A DNA stretch of 37,672 nt. Source: Armatimonadota bacterium. Lineage in GTDB: Bacteria; Armatimonadota; JAAZEB01. The stretch lies in NCBI GenBank assembly GCA_012512265.1, contig JAAZEM010000056.1, positions 1-37,672 on the forward strand. Direction: 5' to 3'. The position numbers and the translations under genes were made by a program. Each line of letters opens with the position of its first letter. Positions within the stretch are counted from its first letter, which is position 1. The notes under the pieces are model-generated. The model was given only the letters and a program-made list of their open reading frames with translations, had not been told where the DNA came from and made no database searches. Positions 15,573 to 24,989 of this stretch are shown one piece after another.

Positions 15573-17168
15573 ATGTTGGAGAGTGAACACGAGGTACGCG
15601 AGACAGATGTACTGGTGATTGGGGCGGGGATCGCGGGGCTTAGCGCCGCGGTTGAAGCCTCCAAGGGGGCGCGGGTGACGGTTCTCACCAAGGCGTCTTC
15701 TTCATCGGAGAGCGCCACGCGCTACGCCCAAGGCGGCGTGGCGGCTGCTCTGAGCCCTGCCGATAGGCCCGAGCTCCATTTCGAGGATACCATTCGGGCA
15801 GGCGATGGCCTGTGCGATGAGGAGGCCGTCAACGTCCTGGTTCATGAAGGCCCGGATCGGGTTCGCGAACTGATTGAGTGGGGCTTGCAGTTCGATACGG
15901 AGAACGGCGAGCTGGTCTTTGGGCGCGAGGGAGCGCACCGGCTGCACCGGGTGCTTCACGCACACGGCGACGCGACCGGCGAGATGATCGAGCGTACGCT
16001 CGTGGATCGCGCCAAGGCGCTTGGCGCGATTGAGTTGCTGAAGAACCGCTTCACTCTTCGCCTGATCACGCATGAGGGGCGCTGCGTGGGCGTGCATGCT
16101 GTCCACGAGCAGACAGGCGAGATCACCGCGATCCTGGCCCGGTCGGTCGTGCTGGCAACCGGCGGGCTGGGGCAGATCTACAAGAGCACCACCAACCCCA
16201 CGGTCGCCACTGGAGATGGCGCAGCGCTCGCCTTCCGGGCGGGCGCGGAGATGGCCGACCTGGAGTTCATCCAGTTTCATCCCACGGCGTTGATGCTTGA
16301 GGGAGCGCCGCCTTTCCTCATCTCAGAAGCAGTCAGAGGCGAGGGCGCCATCCTGCGTAACGCCCGTGGGGAGCGCTTCATGCTTGACTACCACGAGATG
16401 GCAGAGCTGGCGCCCCGCGATGTCGTCAGCCGCGCCATCGTCTCCGAGTTGCGCCGCACCGGCACCGAAACCGTGGTGCTCGACCTAACGCACCTGGATG
16501 CGAACTACATCCGCCATCGCTTCCCCACCATCAGTAAGACGTGCGAATCCTACGGTATTGATATCACACGCCAGCCGATTCCGGTCCACCCCAGCGCCCA
16601 CTACAGCATGGGTGGCGTCATCACTGACACCTGGGGGCGCACCAGCGTGCCCGGCCTCTACGCCTGCGGTGAGGTGGCGTGTACGGGGATCCACGGCGCC
16701 AACCGCCTGGCCAGCAACTCGTTGCTCGAAGGCCTCGTCTTCGGGAATCGCGCAGCGCGCGCCATTCTCCGCGAGCTGCCAAAGAGAATCCCCCTCACGC
16801 CTGAAGAGCTCGTCTGCGATCGGGAAGAGATGGACACCAGCGAACTGGCTGCCACGCTGCGCCGGATCAACTCGGAGCATGTTGGCATCGCCAGAGACGC
16901 GAGACTCCTGCAGGAGGCGTTGCGCGCCTTCGAAGCGTTCGGCATCGAAGATTCCTTGCCAAACTGCCACCCGCGCGTGGCCGAGTTCCAGAACATGCTC
17001 ACCGTATCCCGGCTGATCGCGCGAGCCGCCTTGAAGCGCGAAGAGAGCCGGGGCGGTCACTACCGCACCGACTTTCCCCGGCGAGACGACGAGAAGTGGC
17101 GCCGCCATGTGGTCTTTCGCGGCGATGTCACGGAGGTGCGTGAGCGCCTGGTGGGCGACTCCTGGTAG
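15573..17168 (+). CDS. nadB: L-aspartate oxidase (NAD biosynthesis)
   Basis: This 531-residue FAD flavoprotein oxidises L-aspartate to iminoaspartate, the first step of de novo NAD synthesis with NadA. The N-terminal Rossmann motif is VLVIGAGIAGLSAAVEAS (13-30). The family signature SESATRYAQGGVAAAL follows, which separates it from succinate dehydrogenase. Also present are VLHAHGDATG, FIQFHPTAL, EAVRGEGAILRN, ELAPRDVVSRAI, and the active-site/FAD stretch HYSMGGVITDTWGRTSVPGLY, leading into ACGEVACTGIHGANRLASNS. The helical C-terminal domain ends with RGGHYRTDFPRRDD, which holds substrate-domain residues. nadA and nadC are not in the window. The gene ends 13 bases from the convergent BON-domain gene. 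Confidence 0.96.
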   Translation: MLESEHEVRETDVLVIGAGIAGLSAAVEASKGARVTVLTKASSSSESATRYAQGGVAAALSPADRPELHFEDTIRAGDGLCDEEAVNVLVHEGPDRVRELIEWGLQFDTENGELVFGREGAHRLHRVLHAHGDATGEMIERTLVDRAKALGAIELLKNRFTLRLITHEGRCVGVHAVHEQTGEITAILARSVVLATGGLGQIYKSTTNPTVATGDGAALAFRAGAEMADLEFIQFHPTALMLEGAPPFLISEAVRGEGAILRNARGERFMLDYHEMAELAPRDVVSRAIVSELRRTGTETVVLDLTHLDANYIRHRFPTISKTCESYGIDITRQPIPVHPSAHYSMGGVITDTWGRTSVPGLYACGEVACTGIHGANRLASNSLLEGLVFGNRAARAILRELPKRIPLTPEELVCDREEMDTSELAATLRRINSEHVGIARDARLLQEALRAFEAFGIEDSLPNCHPRVAEFQNMLTVSRLIARAALKREESRGGHYRTDFPRRDDEKWRRHVVFRGDVTEVRERLVGDSW

Positions 17169-17181
17169 GCTCTCGGCTGCG

Positions 17182-17841
17182 CTATTGCAGCTGCAGCCGG
17201 TCGACGACCGCCTTGGCGCCGTCCACCGTTCGCGCGATCTCGATGGCGCGCCGGCGCGCGTTCTCATTCGCGACGCTGCCCGAAAGGACCACCCGTCCAT
17301 CGGTCTCGATGGTGACCTCGATCCCGTAGGGCAGTAGATCGTCGGCATCATCCAGGGCGCTCACCACGCGGTTCTTCAGGTCCACCCAGTCAATATCCAC
17401 CCCTGGGGAGATGTCGATCTCGCTCACGCTCGCCTTGATGCCAGGGGCGCGGCTCGCCGCGCGGATCGCGGCTTCCTCCTGCGCCAGGTCATCCGCGTAG
17501 CCGATCAGGTGGGCCGTGCCGTCTTGCACCCGAGCACCAATCTCAAGCGTATCAACCGCCGGATCTTCGACCAGGGCTTCATCCACCGCGTGCCCCATAT
17601 CGAGATCGTCCAGGCCGCGCGGATCCTCCACGGTGAGCGTGTTATCCACGCGGCGGACCCCAGGCACGCTCGCCGCTGCCCGTTCGGCGGCCATCTTCGC
17701 CTCCAGGTTCGAAACAATCCCCTGGATGCGAACGACGCCCTCTCGGACGAGCACCTTCACGTCGAAAAGCCTGACGCCCGGCTCATAAGCGATGGCCTGC
17801 TCGACCGCGTACCGAATCGCATCATCCTTGAGGTCCGACAT
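17182..17841 (-). CDS. Triple BON-domain protein
   Basis: This 219-residue protein consists almost entirely of three BON domains, at about 6-72, 78-145 and 152-217. Each has the alpha-beta-alpha-beta-beta layout with the conserved central Gly (VRIQGIVSN, AHLIGYADD, VVLSGSVAN) and a terminal VxxVxxRL-like strand. BON domains bind phospholipid or other hydrophobic surfaces and occur in OsmY-type stress proteins. Unlike OsmY, it has no signal peptide from the start I chose, ATG 17841, preceded by GGGAGGAG. Longer in-frame starts only add arginine/tryptophan-rich sequence that overlaps the next gene. It probably forms a transcript with the zinc-ribbon gene 40 bases upstream. Confidence 0.85.
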   Translation of the reverse strand: MSDLKDDAIRYAVEQAIAYEPGVRLFDVKVLVREGVVRIQGIVSNLEAKMAAERAAASVPGVRRVDNTLTVEDPRGLDDLDMGHAVDEALVEDPAVDTLEIGARVQDGTAHLIGYADDLAQEEAAIRAASRAPGIKASVSEIDISPGVDIDWVDLKNRVVSALDDADDLLPYGIEVTIETDGRVVLSGSVANENARRRAIEIARTVDGAKAVVDRLQLQ

Positions 17842-17881
17842 GCCACTCCTCCCGTATCCCATCCATGCTGGCTGGCGCCCG

Positions 17882-18091
17882 CTATAGCTCCCGCTCGCCT
17901 GGCTGCCGCTCCACGTAACCGCACGTCTCGCACTGATAGTAGCGGTCCGTCTCCTCCACCGGCGGGTTGCGCATGCCGCATTCCGTGCATCGAACAGGCG
18001 GTCTTCCGACCACCACGACGCCATGGCAGCTCGTTCCATACTCGACCACTTCGTGCCAGTGGCCCTTTCGGCATTGTGGACACTCTCTCAT
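17882..18091 (-). CDS. Small zinc-ribbon protein
   Basis: This 69-residue protein has three CxxC pairs, at 4/7 (CPQC), 35/38 (CTEC) and 54/57 (CETC), plus Cys22 and several His. The spacing suggests one or two zinc ribbons. The middle (GVVVVGRPPVRCTECG) and end (YYQCETCGYVE) look like rubredoxin-type knuckles. I cannot assign a function. Candidates are a nucleic-acid-binding adaptor or a metal store. ATG 18091 follows GAGGAGTGG. An open frame extending to 18397 is rejected because its extra 102 residues are arginine/proline-rich and lack a start signal. It precedes the BON gene on the same strand. Confidence 0.7.
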   Translation of the reverse strand: MRECPQCRKGHWHEVVEYGTSCHGVVVVGRPPVRCTECGMRNPPVEETDRYYQCETCGYVERQPGEREL

Positions 18092-18711
18092 CGCTCCACT
18101 CCTCACCAGCGACTCTCCTTCCCGGCCCGATGGCTTCGGAAACGGCGAGGCGCGCCCGGACGCGGGTTCAGACGACCAAGGTGGTGGTTCGCGCGGTGGG
18201 CTGGGCCGGAAACGGCGAGGGGCGCGCCGTCGGGTGAAACCCGGCTGAACCATATCCGCGCCGTGGCTCGCATCCATCCAGGCATTGAATCCCCTCCCCG
18301 AGCAACCTTTGCGCGGAATCGTTGTCCTACTAATAGTGAGTTCTTTCATACGGGGTGCCTCGCCCGGGGAAGCGAGTAACCTGGGGCAGCTCCGCATCCT
18401 TCATTGCGACGTGACCCATCGATCACGGGGACTACCTTGCATGATTGCGCTCCATCGCCGGTCAGCAGCGTAGAATGCAACTGCGGGCGGCCACGAGAGC
18501 GCTGAGGTTTCCGCTCCCCGCCACGCCAGGAGTGGCCGGGATATTGCCCCTAGAGATCAGACCGCGGTCCCGCCACCGAGGGGTGGAATACGATTTAATC
18601 AGTCTATGAAGTCGATTATTGTAGGGGTCTTCAACCTGATTCTCCATATACGGGTGTTGTTTGGGTGCATGGGCGTACCGGTTGCCGTAGAGTATCCGAT
18701 GGAGGCTGGGT
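18092..18711. other. Gene-poor region between the zinc-ribbon gene and tamB
   Basis: This 620-base stretch has no convincing protein gene. A 14-base direct repeat, CGGAAACGGCGAGG, occurs at 18137-18150 and 18207-18220, followed in both cases by a G/C-rich GCGCGCC. The last 120 bases (from about 18590) are noticeably richer in A/T than the rest and presumably hold the tamB promoter, though I could not pick a clear -35/-10 pair. A 39-codon open frame, ATG 18606 to TAA 18725, overlaps the tamB start by 14 bases but has no ribosome-binding site. No tRNA, SRP, RNase P or tmRNA signature was recognised. Confidence 0.5.
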
Positions 18712-21700
18712 ATGCCTGTGCGTAACCGATGGACGCGCCTGCCGGTCCTGCTGACGCTTGTCTTGCTCGCGGCATGGGTGTGTGCTCGCGTCTACCGGGC
18801 AAGCCACGGGATGCTACGCCACCTGGAGCAGGTGGTGGAGCCGGAGCTAGAGCGAGAGCTCGGACGTGATGTGGAGGTTGGACGCGTCTACGTTTCCGGC
18901 TTGCGTCGCGTGGTTGTCGAGGATCTGGTCATCCCGGATGGGGAGGCGCCGGAGTCCGGCGCCCTCATGCGCGTCCCACGCGCGTCTATCGATTTCGGGA
19001 TTCTGGAGCTGTGGCGGCACCGGGAGACGCCGGCAGCGGCGATCTCTTCGATCCGCATTGAATCTCCACAGCTTTCTCTGATTCGCAACGAGTCGGGCGA
19101 ATGGAACGTGACGAGCCTGTTCGAGGGCTCGAGCAATGTCTCCATTTGGAAAGGCTTCCACGGGCGGGTGAGCGTTGCCGGGGGCCGCGTCACCGTGCGC
19201 GACCATGTGCCGGGCAAGGGCGTTATCACCACGCAACTGTGCGATCTCGCCATCTCCGTGGATGCGGGAGAGCGAACAAGGCTCCAGGTGCAGGCCTCGG
19301 CCAGTGCTGGGAACGCCCTCCGTCGGGTCGCGGTCTCCGGCTCTTATCGGCTGGGTCGCGGTGACCTGGACCTGCGCGCCGAGTTCGACGATGCCGACTT
19401 GCCGTTCTGGCAGCACTACACCGATGCGGCGCCGGGTTTGCCCGCGCGCAGCGGCAAGGCGAGCGGTCACGTGCGTGTCACCCAAAACTCTGGCGGTGCA
19501 TTGCGCATGGTTGGAGAGGCCCGCGCCGAGCAGGTGGTAATGACCCCGGAGCCGCTGCATGAGCCCCTGGTGGCGAAGACGCTCTCCATCCAGTTCGATG
19601 GCCCGCGGATGACGCTGCGCGCGGAGGGAAGCGCTGGGCGGATTCCGATCACGGCGAGCGGCTCGCTTCTCCTGCGCCAGGAGGATACGCTCCTCAACCT
19701 GCGCTTCCGGGCGCCTCGCCTCGCGGACGCGGATGCCCGAAAGGCGGTCCGCGATTGGCCCGTTCTGCCCGGAGTGGTCTGGGATGCACCGGCAGAGCTG
19801 CAGGCGCACGTCACCGGCTCTTCCGAGGCGTGGTCCGCAAAGGTGGAGGGCCGCCTGCCGCGCGTGACCGCGCGTGGCTTCGTCTTCAACAACCTCCGCA
19901 CGGATATGACCTATCACCGCGTGCCTCGCCTCTTCATCGTGCGCTCGGCGCAGGCGGAGGTATCGGGTGGCGTCGTGCGTGCCACAGGCCGGGTTGATGT
20001 GAAATCGACGCCATCCCGAATCGCCTTCCAGGGCGTGGTGGAGAATGTGGATCTGGCTCAGCTCCCCTTGATGACGGGCGTGCCCAAGCAAGGGCGAGGC
20101 AATGTGCGCTTCCAGGCCAGCGGGCCGGTGGATAACGTGCATACCACCTTCACAGCGTCGGCATCTGGGATTCGCCTGGGCCCCGCGCGCTTCCGGCAGG
20201 CATCCGCCGTGATCGAGCTTCCCTGGGAAGGCGATGTGGTCGTGAAGGCCCGCGCGTCCGGCATCCAGCCGGCGGAGAAGGGGGGCCTGCTGCCGGCCTC
20301 AGAGAGCGGCTCGGCCACGTTCGCGGTGGGTGATCGCATCCGGATCTCCGCGGCCGAGTTCGTCGTCGCCGGGCAGAAGATCGGTCTCACCGGCTCGGCG
20401 ACGGAGTCGGGCGAGCTGGACCTCATCCTTTCGGCATCGGGGGTGGATGCCGGGAAACTGGCACGCGCTCTCGGTCAGAAGGGAGTCTCCGGCCGTGGGA
20501 ACCTGCGCGCGCAAATCGCGGGGACTTTGGAGCAGCCGCACCTCTCCGGGCAGATCGCCCTGGAGCGTGGCCAGGTGCAGCAGCTTGGCTTCGGCCGGCT
20601 CCAGGCCGAGTTCGACCTCGCGAGCAAGGAGGGCGGCAGCGTCCGCTTCTCCCTGCGCGATGCGCGAGCTGCAGGGCTTCCGTTCCCGATCCGCGCGGCA
20701 TCTGGTCAGGCGGCGCTGGCGGGCGAGAGCGTACACCTGACCAACCTGCGCGTGGATCTTTCGCAAGGGAGCGTAGCGGCACACGGGAAGGCATCCCGGG
20801 CGGGTGGGCTGGATCTCGCGCTCAACGCCTCCGGCCTCGATATGGGGGCACTCGCGCACATCGCCGGCATGAGTGACGCCTCGCCTCTCAGCGGCGTGGC
20901 TGCATTTGAGGGCCGGGTGACCGGCCGGCTCGACGCCCCGCGCCTCTCCGGCAATGTGACGGTCGCAGACGGCTCTTTCCGTGGCATGAGCTTCAACGCG
21001 CTGAGGGCGCGAGTCGAGGCGGGGCAGGACCGCCTGGTGATCAAGAACGCCGCCCTGGATCACGGCGAGGAGCGCGTGAGCCTGGCCGGAAACGTCGAAG
21101 CCCGCCGCGGCCAGCCGATCACAATCGATGCCCGCGTCCAGGCAACCGAGTTCGAAGTGGGCGAGGCTCTGCACTCTCTCGGTCTGAACGCCGCCATCAG
21201 CGGACGGGGCCGCGTGGACCTTCAGGTGCAGGGGACCTACCCCGATCTGATTCTCGCCGGCGATTTTCAGGTGAATGACGCCGTTCTCGCCGGGGTTCCC
21301 GTGGAGCGGGTGAGCGGCCGTCTACGCGGGCCCCAGGGCGTATCGGGCGACATCCGCGCGCTGAAGACGCAGACCATCACCGTGGAGGAGATTCTTCTCG
21401 AGGATGGGCCCGCCCGCGTGGCCCTCTCCGGGTGGATCCGACCGGGAGATGCACTCGCCCTCGAGGTGGTGGGCACGGCTGTGCCGCTGGAACGCCTGAG
21501 CCGCTTCACGAGCCCCTATGCGCACCTCGCCGGGGCCGCGAGCTTCTCCGGCAGCGTGGAGGGGCGCTTCACGCAGCCGCAGGCTGTCGTCAAAGTGAAC
21601 GTACCGGCGATGCAGGTCAATGGTCAGGACCTGGGGGCGGTGACCAGCCAGATCGGGTATGCCGCGGGCAACATCGAGTTGGCCGGGCTGACGGTGACGC

Positions 21701-24700
21701 AGGGCGAGCAGGTGGCCCGAGTGGATCGCGCCACCTTCCGTGCCGCGGACGGCATGCTCTCCCTCAGCGCATCGGTGGAGCAGGGGGACCTGGCGCGCTT
21801 CGATGCGATCCTGCGCTCGCTCCATTTCCCCGATACGCCGACAGGCCGCGAGCAGCAGCAGCGCGTTGCCGCGCTCCCGGCAGGCATGCGAGGTCGCTTC
21901 GACGGCACTTTCGCGCTCTCAGGACGATGGCCGGAGCTCTCGGGGCGCGCGCAAGGAGTTCTCGCTCAGGCCGAGCTGGGTGATTTGAAAATACAGCGTC
22001 TGGCGGGCTCCGCCGCCTGGACGCCTCAAGAGATGTCACTGCAAGACGGCGTGCTGGTCGCTGAGGGCGTGGATCTGCGCGGCGAGATCCAGCGGCACGC
22101 CGATGGCCGCCTGGCGCTAGAGGCACGCCTAGGCGAGACGAACATCGATGCGTTGCGCGCGCTGGCGATGAAGGTGGCAGCGCTCGCTCCGGAGCCGGAA
22201 AAGGGCGCGCGTGCAGCCGGGTTTGGAACGCTCCTCCGCGACGCGGTCGCTGGCCTGCCCGATCCCCTCACCGGAACGGTAGCGGCGGAGATCGCGCTGG
22301 AGGGCTCCCGCGGCGCGCTTGATGGCCAGGCGCGCCTCCAGCTTGAGGATCTGCTTATGGGCGAGGCGCGGTTCCAGAGCGCGCGCGCCACGGTGCGCTG
22401 GGACCGAGGCCACATGGCCGCAGATGATCTCGCCCTGCATTCCGAGGGCGTGGATCTGCGCGGCAGCTTCCAGAGAGGCACGGATGGGCAGCTCGCGCTG
22501 CAGCTTCACCTCGGAGAGACGGAGATGGCCGCGGCGCGCGATCTGGCACGCAAGGTGGCCTCTGCCCTGCAAGGAACGCAAATCGGGCGCTTTCTCCCCG
22601 AGTCGCTCCCTGGCGTGCTTGCCGATCTGCCAGAGCCCCTGGAGGGGAGCCTGAGCGGCAGCTTCTCGCTGGCCGGAAAGCCTGGCGCGCTGCGCGGGAG
22701 CATCAACGCCCGCGCACAGGATCTGCGCCTGGGCCAATCCGGGATCACCGCCGTCTCCGCGGAGGGCACCTGGTCGCCCGAGGAGTGGAACTTCCCGGCG
22801 ATTGTAGTCGCTGGCGAAAAGTGCGCACTCTCTGGATCGATCGCCAGGGAGCCGGGTGGCCGGCTCGCGGGTGAGATCGTGACGAGAGACGGCTGCCTGG
22901 AGGGGCTGCGGTCGATGGCAAGCGCGCTTTCTCTCCTTCGCCGCTTCCCCGTGGCGCAGGAGTTGATGGCGCGGATCGATTCGCTTCCGACCCCGCTCGC
23001 GGGCAATATCGATGGGAGCATCCGTTTCTCTGGAACGCTGCTCGACCCCGAGATGCGGGTGGCCCTGACCGGCTCGAACCTGGTCGCGGGCACCTACAAG
23101 CTCGCGGGCGTGACCGCCGATGCCGATGTGAAGGGCAACCTCATCACCGTGCGTGACCTGAGAGTGCGCACGAATGGCGGCGAGCTCAGCGCGCGCGGTC
23201 ATGTCGATCTCGACGGACCAATGGCGCTGACCGTGGTCGGGAACGACTTCTCGTTGGAGGCGCTCGGACCACTGCTCCCGAATGGACGCAAGCTCACCGG
23301 CCATGTCGATCTGTCGGCGAACGTAGGGGGCACGACGGATATCCCCGAGGCAGACGCGAGGATCGTCGTGCGCAACGCCACCATTGCCGGCATGCGCTTC
23401 TCGCGCATTGAAGCCAACGACGTGCGCCTCACGGAGCGCCGCGTGGAGTTTGGGCGTGTCGATCTGGAGCAGGGTCCGATTGCGGGCACGCTCTCTGGCT
23501 CGGTGCCTTTCCGCTGGGATCCCCTCGAGATCCCGACCGACGAGCCGATCCAGCTGAGCGTGTCGCTCTCGCAGTTCGATCTTTCTACAGCGATGCTCGC
23601 CAACGATCAGAGCACCGGGATCAAGGTGAGCAGCACGCCGGAGATGCGCCCGCTGCTCGATGCCATCGAGTCCGCGTCGGGCAAGACGATGGCCGAGATT
23701 GTCGTCACGGGCACGCTGCGCGAGCCGAACATGGATGGGCGGATCGAGCTGCATGAAGGCCAGGTGAAGCTGGCGGCCCTTGATAACCACCTCCGCGACG
23801 TGGAGGCGAGCCTGCGCCTGGAGGGCCCGTGGATCATCGTGGAGCAACTCTCGGCAAAGTCGGATGGAGGAGGCGTTCTCAGCGCCACCGGCCGGGCGGG
23901 GATCCGTGCCCAGGGGGATCAGATGCTCGATGTGCGCCTGCATGCTGACCGCTTCCAGCTGGGGGTGCGCGATCTGGCCGGCGTGCATGGCCTGGGGGTC
24001 AAGGGCGTGACGAGCGGCGACCTGGCCCTGGTCGGCAGGCTAGCAGCACCGGTGCTCACAGGGAAGCTACAGGTCTCGAAGGCGCAGATGAATGTGCCCT
24101 CCGAGATCACGCCGCGCCTGGCACGGCCGCCGCTGACGCTCCTGGATCCGGCGCTGAATATCGACGTGGAGGTCGATCAGGACTCGTGGGTGCGCCGTGG
24201 GAATGCCATCTCGGCGCGGGTCAGCGCGGGCATCGGCATTCGGGGCAAACTGAGCAATCCGGCGGTGAGCGGGCGCGCAACGGTGGAGCGCGGTGACCTG
24301 CGCTATGCCGGTATTTCCTTCCGGCTACAGCCCGGCGGAACCGTCTCCTTCTCTTATGACACTCCGGGGGCGCTGGTGGCCCGTCTCGACCTGACCGCGG
24401 ATACCCGCGTTCGGGCGGCGGCGCCGGCCACTGGAGAGCGCCGGCGATACATCGTCACGATGCACGTCACGGGAACGATCCCGAACGTCAACGTCGCCGT
24501 GACCTCGGATCCGCCGGACCTGCCGCAACACCGGCTGATGGCGATCCTGGCGCGCACCGACCAGTTCGAGGCGCTGGCCCGGGGCGATAATATGGATGAA
24601 GTCCTCCGCGATCAGGTGGTCGATATCGTGGCAGGCGCCGTCTTGCCGCAGGTGTTCGAGCCGATTGAGGAGGGCCTGGCGGAAGCCCTAGGGCTCGACG

Positions 24701-24933
24701 AGGTGAACTTCGACTACGGCTTCGACCGGCCGCTGCGTGTGGACGCGCGCAAGGAGGTGCTGCCGCGGCTCTTCGTCTCCTATAACCGCGACATGGGCCA
24801 GGGTCAGTTCGTGGATAGCGGCGAGCAGTGGAGCGTGACCTACCGCCTCTACCAGCGGCTCTACGTGGGCTGGCGGCGAGACACGACCGGCAACAAGGAC
24901 CGCCTCGTGCTCGAAGGCTCCTTCAAGTTCTAG
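18712..24933 (+). CDS. tamB: TamB-family translocation and assembly module protein (DUF490)
   Basis: This 2073-residue protein is anchored by one N-terminal helix (about 10-27, LPVLLTLVLLAAWVCARVY) with the rest in the periplasm. It is built of long beta-rich repeats with recurring LxGxV/GSL strands, the AsmA/TamB bridge fold thought to carry lipids or help assemble proteins between inner and outer membranes. The last 370 residues form the conserved TamB C-terminal domain: NIDVEVDQDSWVRRG, GTVSFSYDTPGAL, VAVTSDPPDLPQHRLMAIL and VNFDYGFDRPLRVDARKEV, ending VLEGSFKF. The Phe-terminated end is outer-membrane-like. It is longer than the E. coli homologue, as I recall it (about 1250 residues). Residues about 1118-1430 contain a threefold internal repeat. 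GGAGG lies six bases before ATG 18712. No TamA/BamA gene is adjacent. Confidence 0.9.
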   Translation: MPVRNRWTRLPVLLTLVLLAAWVCARVYRASHGMLRHLEQVVEPELERELGRDVEVGRVYVSGLRRVVVEDLVIPDGEAPESGALMRVPRASIDFGILELWRHRETPAAAISSIRIESPQLSLIRNESGEWNVTSLFEGSSNVSIWKGFHGRVSVAGGRVTVRDHVPGKGVITTQLCDLAISVDAGERTRLQVQASASAGNALRRVAVSGSYRLGRGDLDLRAEFDDADLPFWQHYTDAAPGLPARSGKASGHVRVTQNSGGALRMVGEARAEQVVMTPEPLHEPLVAKTLSIQFDGPRMTLRAEGSAGRIPITASGSLLLRQEDTLLNLRFRAPRLADADARKAVRDWPVLPGVVWDAPAELQAHVTGSSEAWSAKVEGRLPRVTARGFVFNNLRTDMTYHRVPRLFIVRSAQAEVSGGVVRATGRVDVKSTPSRIAFQGVVENVDLAQLPLMTGVPKQGRGNVRFQASGPVDNVHTTFTASASGIRLGPARFRQASAVIELPWEGDVVVKARASGIQPAEKGGLLPASESGSATFAVGDRIRISAAEFVVAGQKIGLTGSATESGELDLILSASGVDAGKLARALGQKGVSGRGNLRAQIAGTLEQPHLSGQIALERGQVQQLGFGRLQAEFDLASKEGGSVRFSLRDARAAGLPFPIRAASGQAALAGESVHLTNLRVDLSQGSVAAHGKASRAGGLDLALNASGLDMGALAHIAGMSDASPLSGVAAFEGRVTGRLDAPRLSGNVTVADGSFRGMSFNALRARVEAGQDRLVIKNAALDHGEERVSLAGNVEARRGQPITIDARVQATEFEVGEALHSLGLNAAISGRGRVDLQVQGTYPDLILAGDFQVNDAVLAGVPVERVSGRLRGPQGVSGDIRALKTQTITVEEILLEDGPARVALSGWIRPGDALALEVVGTAVPLERLSRFTSPYAHLAGAASFSGSVEGRFTQPQAVVKVNVPAMQVNGQDLGAVTSQIGYAAGNIELAGLTVTQGEQVARVDRATFRAADGMLSLSASVEQGDLARFDAILRSLHFPDTPTGREQQQRVAALPAGMRGRFDGTFALSGRWPELSGRAQGVLAQAELGDLKIQRLAGSAAWTPQEMSLQDGVLVAEGVDLRGEIQRHADGRLALEARLGETNIDALRALAMKVAALAPEPEKGARAAGFGTLLRDAVAGLPDPLTGTVAAEIALEGSRGALDGQARLQLEDLLMGEARFQSARATVRWDRGHMAADDLALHSEGVDLRGSFQRGTDGQLALQLHLGETEMAAARDLARKVASALQGTQIGRFLPESLPGVLADLPEPLEGSLSGSFSLAGKPGALRGSINARAQDLRLGQSGITAVSAEGTWSPEEWNFPAIVVAGEKCALSGSIAREPGGRLAGEIVTRDGCLEGLRSMASALSLLRRFPVAQELMARIDSLPTPLAGNIDGSIRFSGTLLDPEMRVALTGSNLVAGTYKLAGVTADADVKGNLITVRDLRVRTNGGELSARGHVDLDGPMALTVVGNDFSLEALGPLLPNGRKLTGHVDLSANVGGTTDIPEADARIVVRNATIAGMRFSRIEANDVRLTERRVEFGRVDLEQGPIAGTLSGSVPFRWDPLEIPTDEPIQLSVSLSQFDLSTAMLANDQSTGIKVSSTPEMRPLLDAIESASGKTMAEIVVTGTLREPNMDGRIELHEGQVKLAALDNHLRDVEASLRLEGPWIIVEQLSAKSDGGGVLSATGRAGIRAQGDQMLDVRLHADRFQLGVRDLAGVHGLGVKGVTSGDLALVGRLAAPVLTGKLQVSKAQMNVPSEITPRLARPPLTLLDPALNIDVEVDQDSWVRRGNAISARVSAGIGIRGKLSNPAVSGRATVERGDLRYAGISFRLQPGGTVSFSYDTPGALVARLDLTADTRVRAAAPATGERRRYIVTMHVTGTIPNVNVAVTSDPPDLPQHRLMAILARTDQFEALARGDNMDEVLRDQVVDIVAGAVLPQVFEPIEEGLAEALGLDEVNFDYGFDRPLRVDARKEVLPRLFVSYNRDMGQGQFVDSGEQWSVTYRLYQRLYVGWRRDTTGNKDRLVLEGSFKF
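22063..23070 (+). repeat. Three tandem modules inside tamB
   Basis: Modules begin at residue about 1118 (EGVDLRGEIQRHADGRLALE), about 1245 (EGVDLRGSFQRGTDGQLALQ) and, more diverged, about 1364 (VVAGEKCALSGSIAREPGGR). Each continues through a helical stretch (IDALRALAMKVAAL; MAAARDLARKVASAL; LEGLRSMASALSLL), then LPxPLxGxxxGS and the next beta unit. The first two share 21 identical bases (22063-22083 and 22444-22464), 381 bases apart. Confidence 0.75.
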
Positions 24934-24989
24934 GCGAGCGCCACCCCAGCGCCGGGCAAGCCGCCCGTGTCCTGCTGGGCAAACGTGGG

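Noticed and set aside
17690..17730. GTTCGAA-like sequence suggestive of a tRNA T-arm
   Set aside because: It lies within the BON-domain gene and no cloverleaf arms flank it. A similar GTTCGAATC near 4764 is inside the hydrolase-like gene.
17882..18397. A 171-residue version of the zinc-ribbon protein
   Set aside because: The extra N-terminal 102 residues are Arg/Pro-rich non-coding-like sequence containing a DNA direct repeat; the ribosome-binding site is before 18091.
22129..23988. A 619-codon open frame antisense to tamB
   Set aside because: It mirrors the GC-biased codons of tamB, encodes low-complexity His/Arg/Ala-rich sequence with no recognisable domain, and lacks a start signal.
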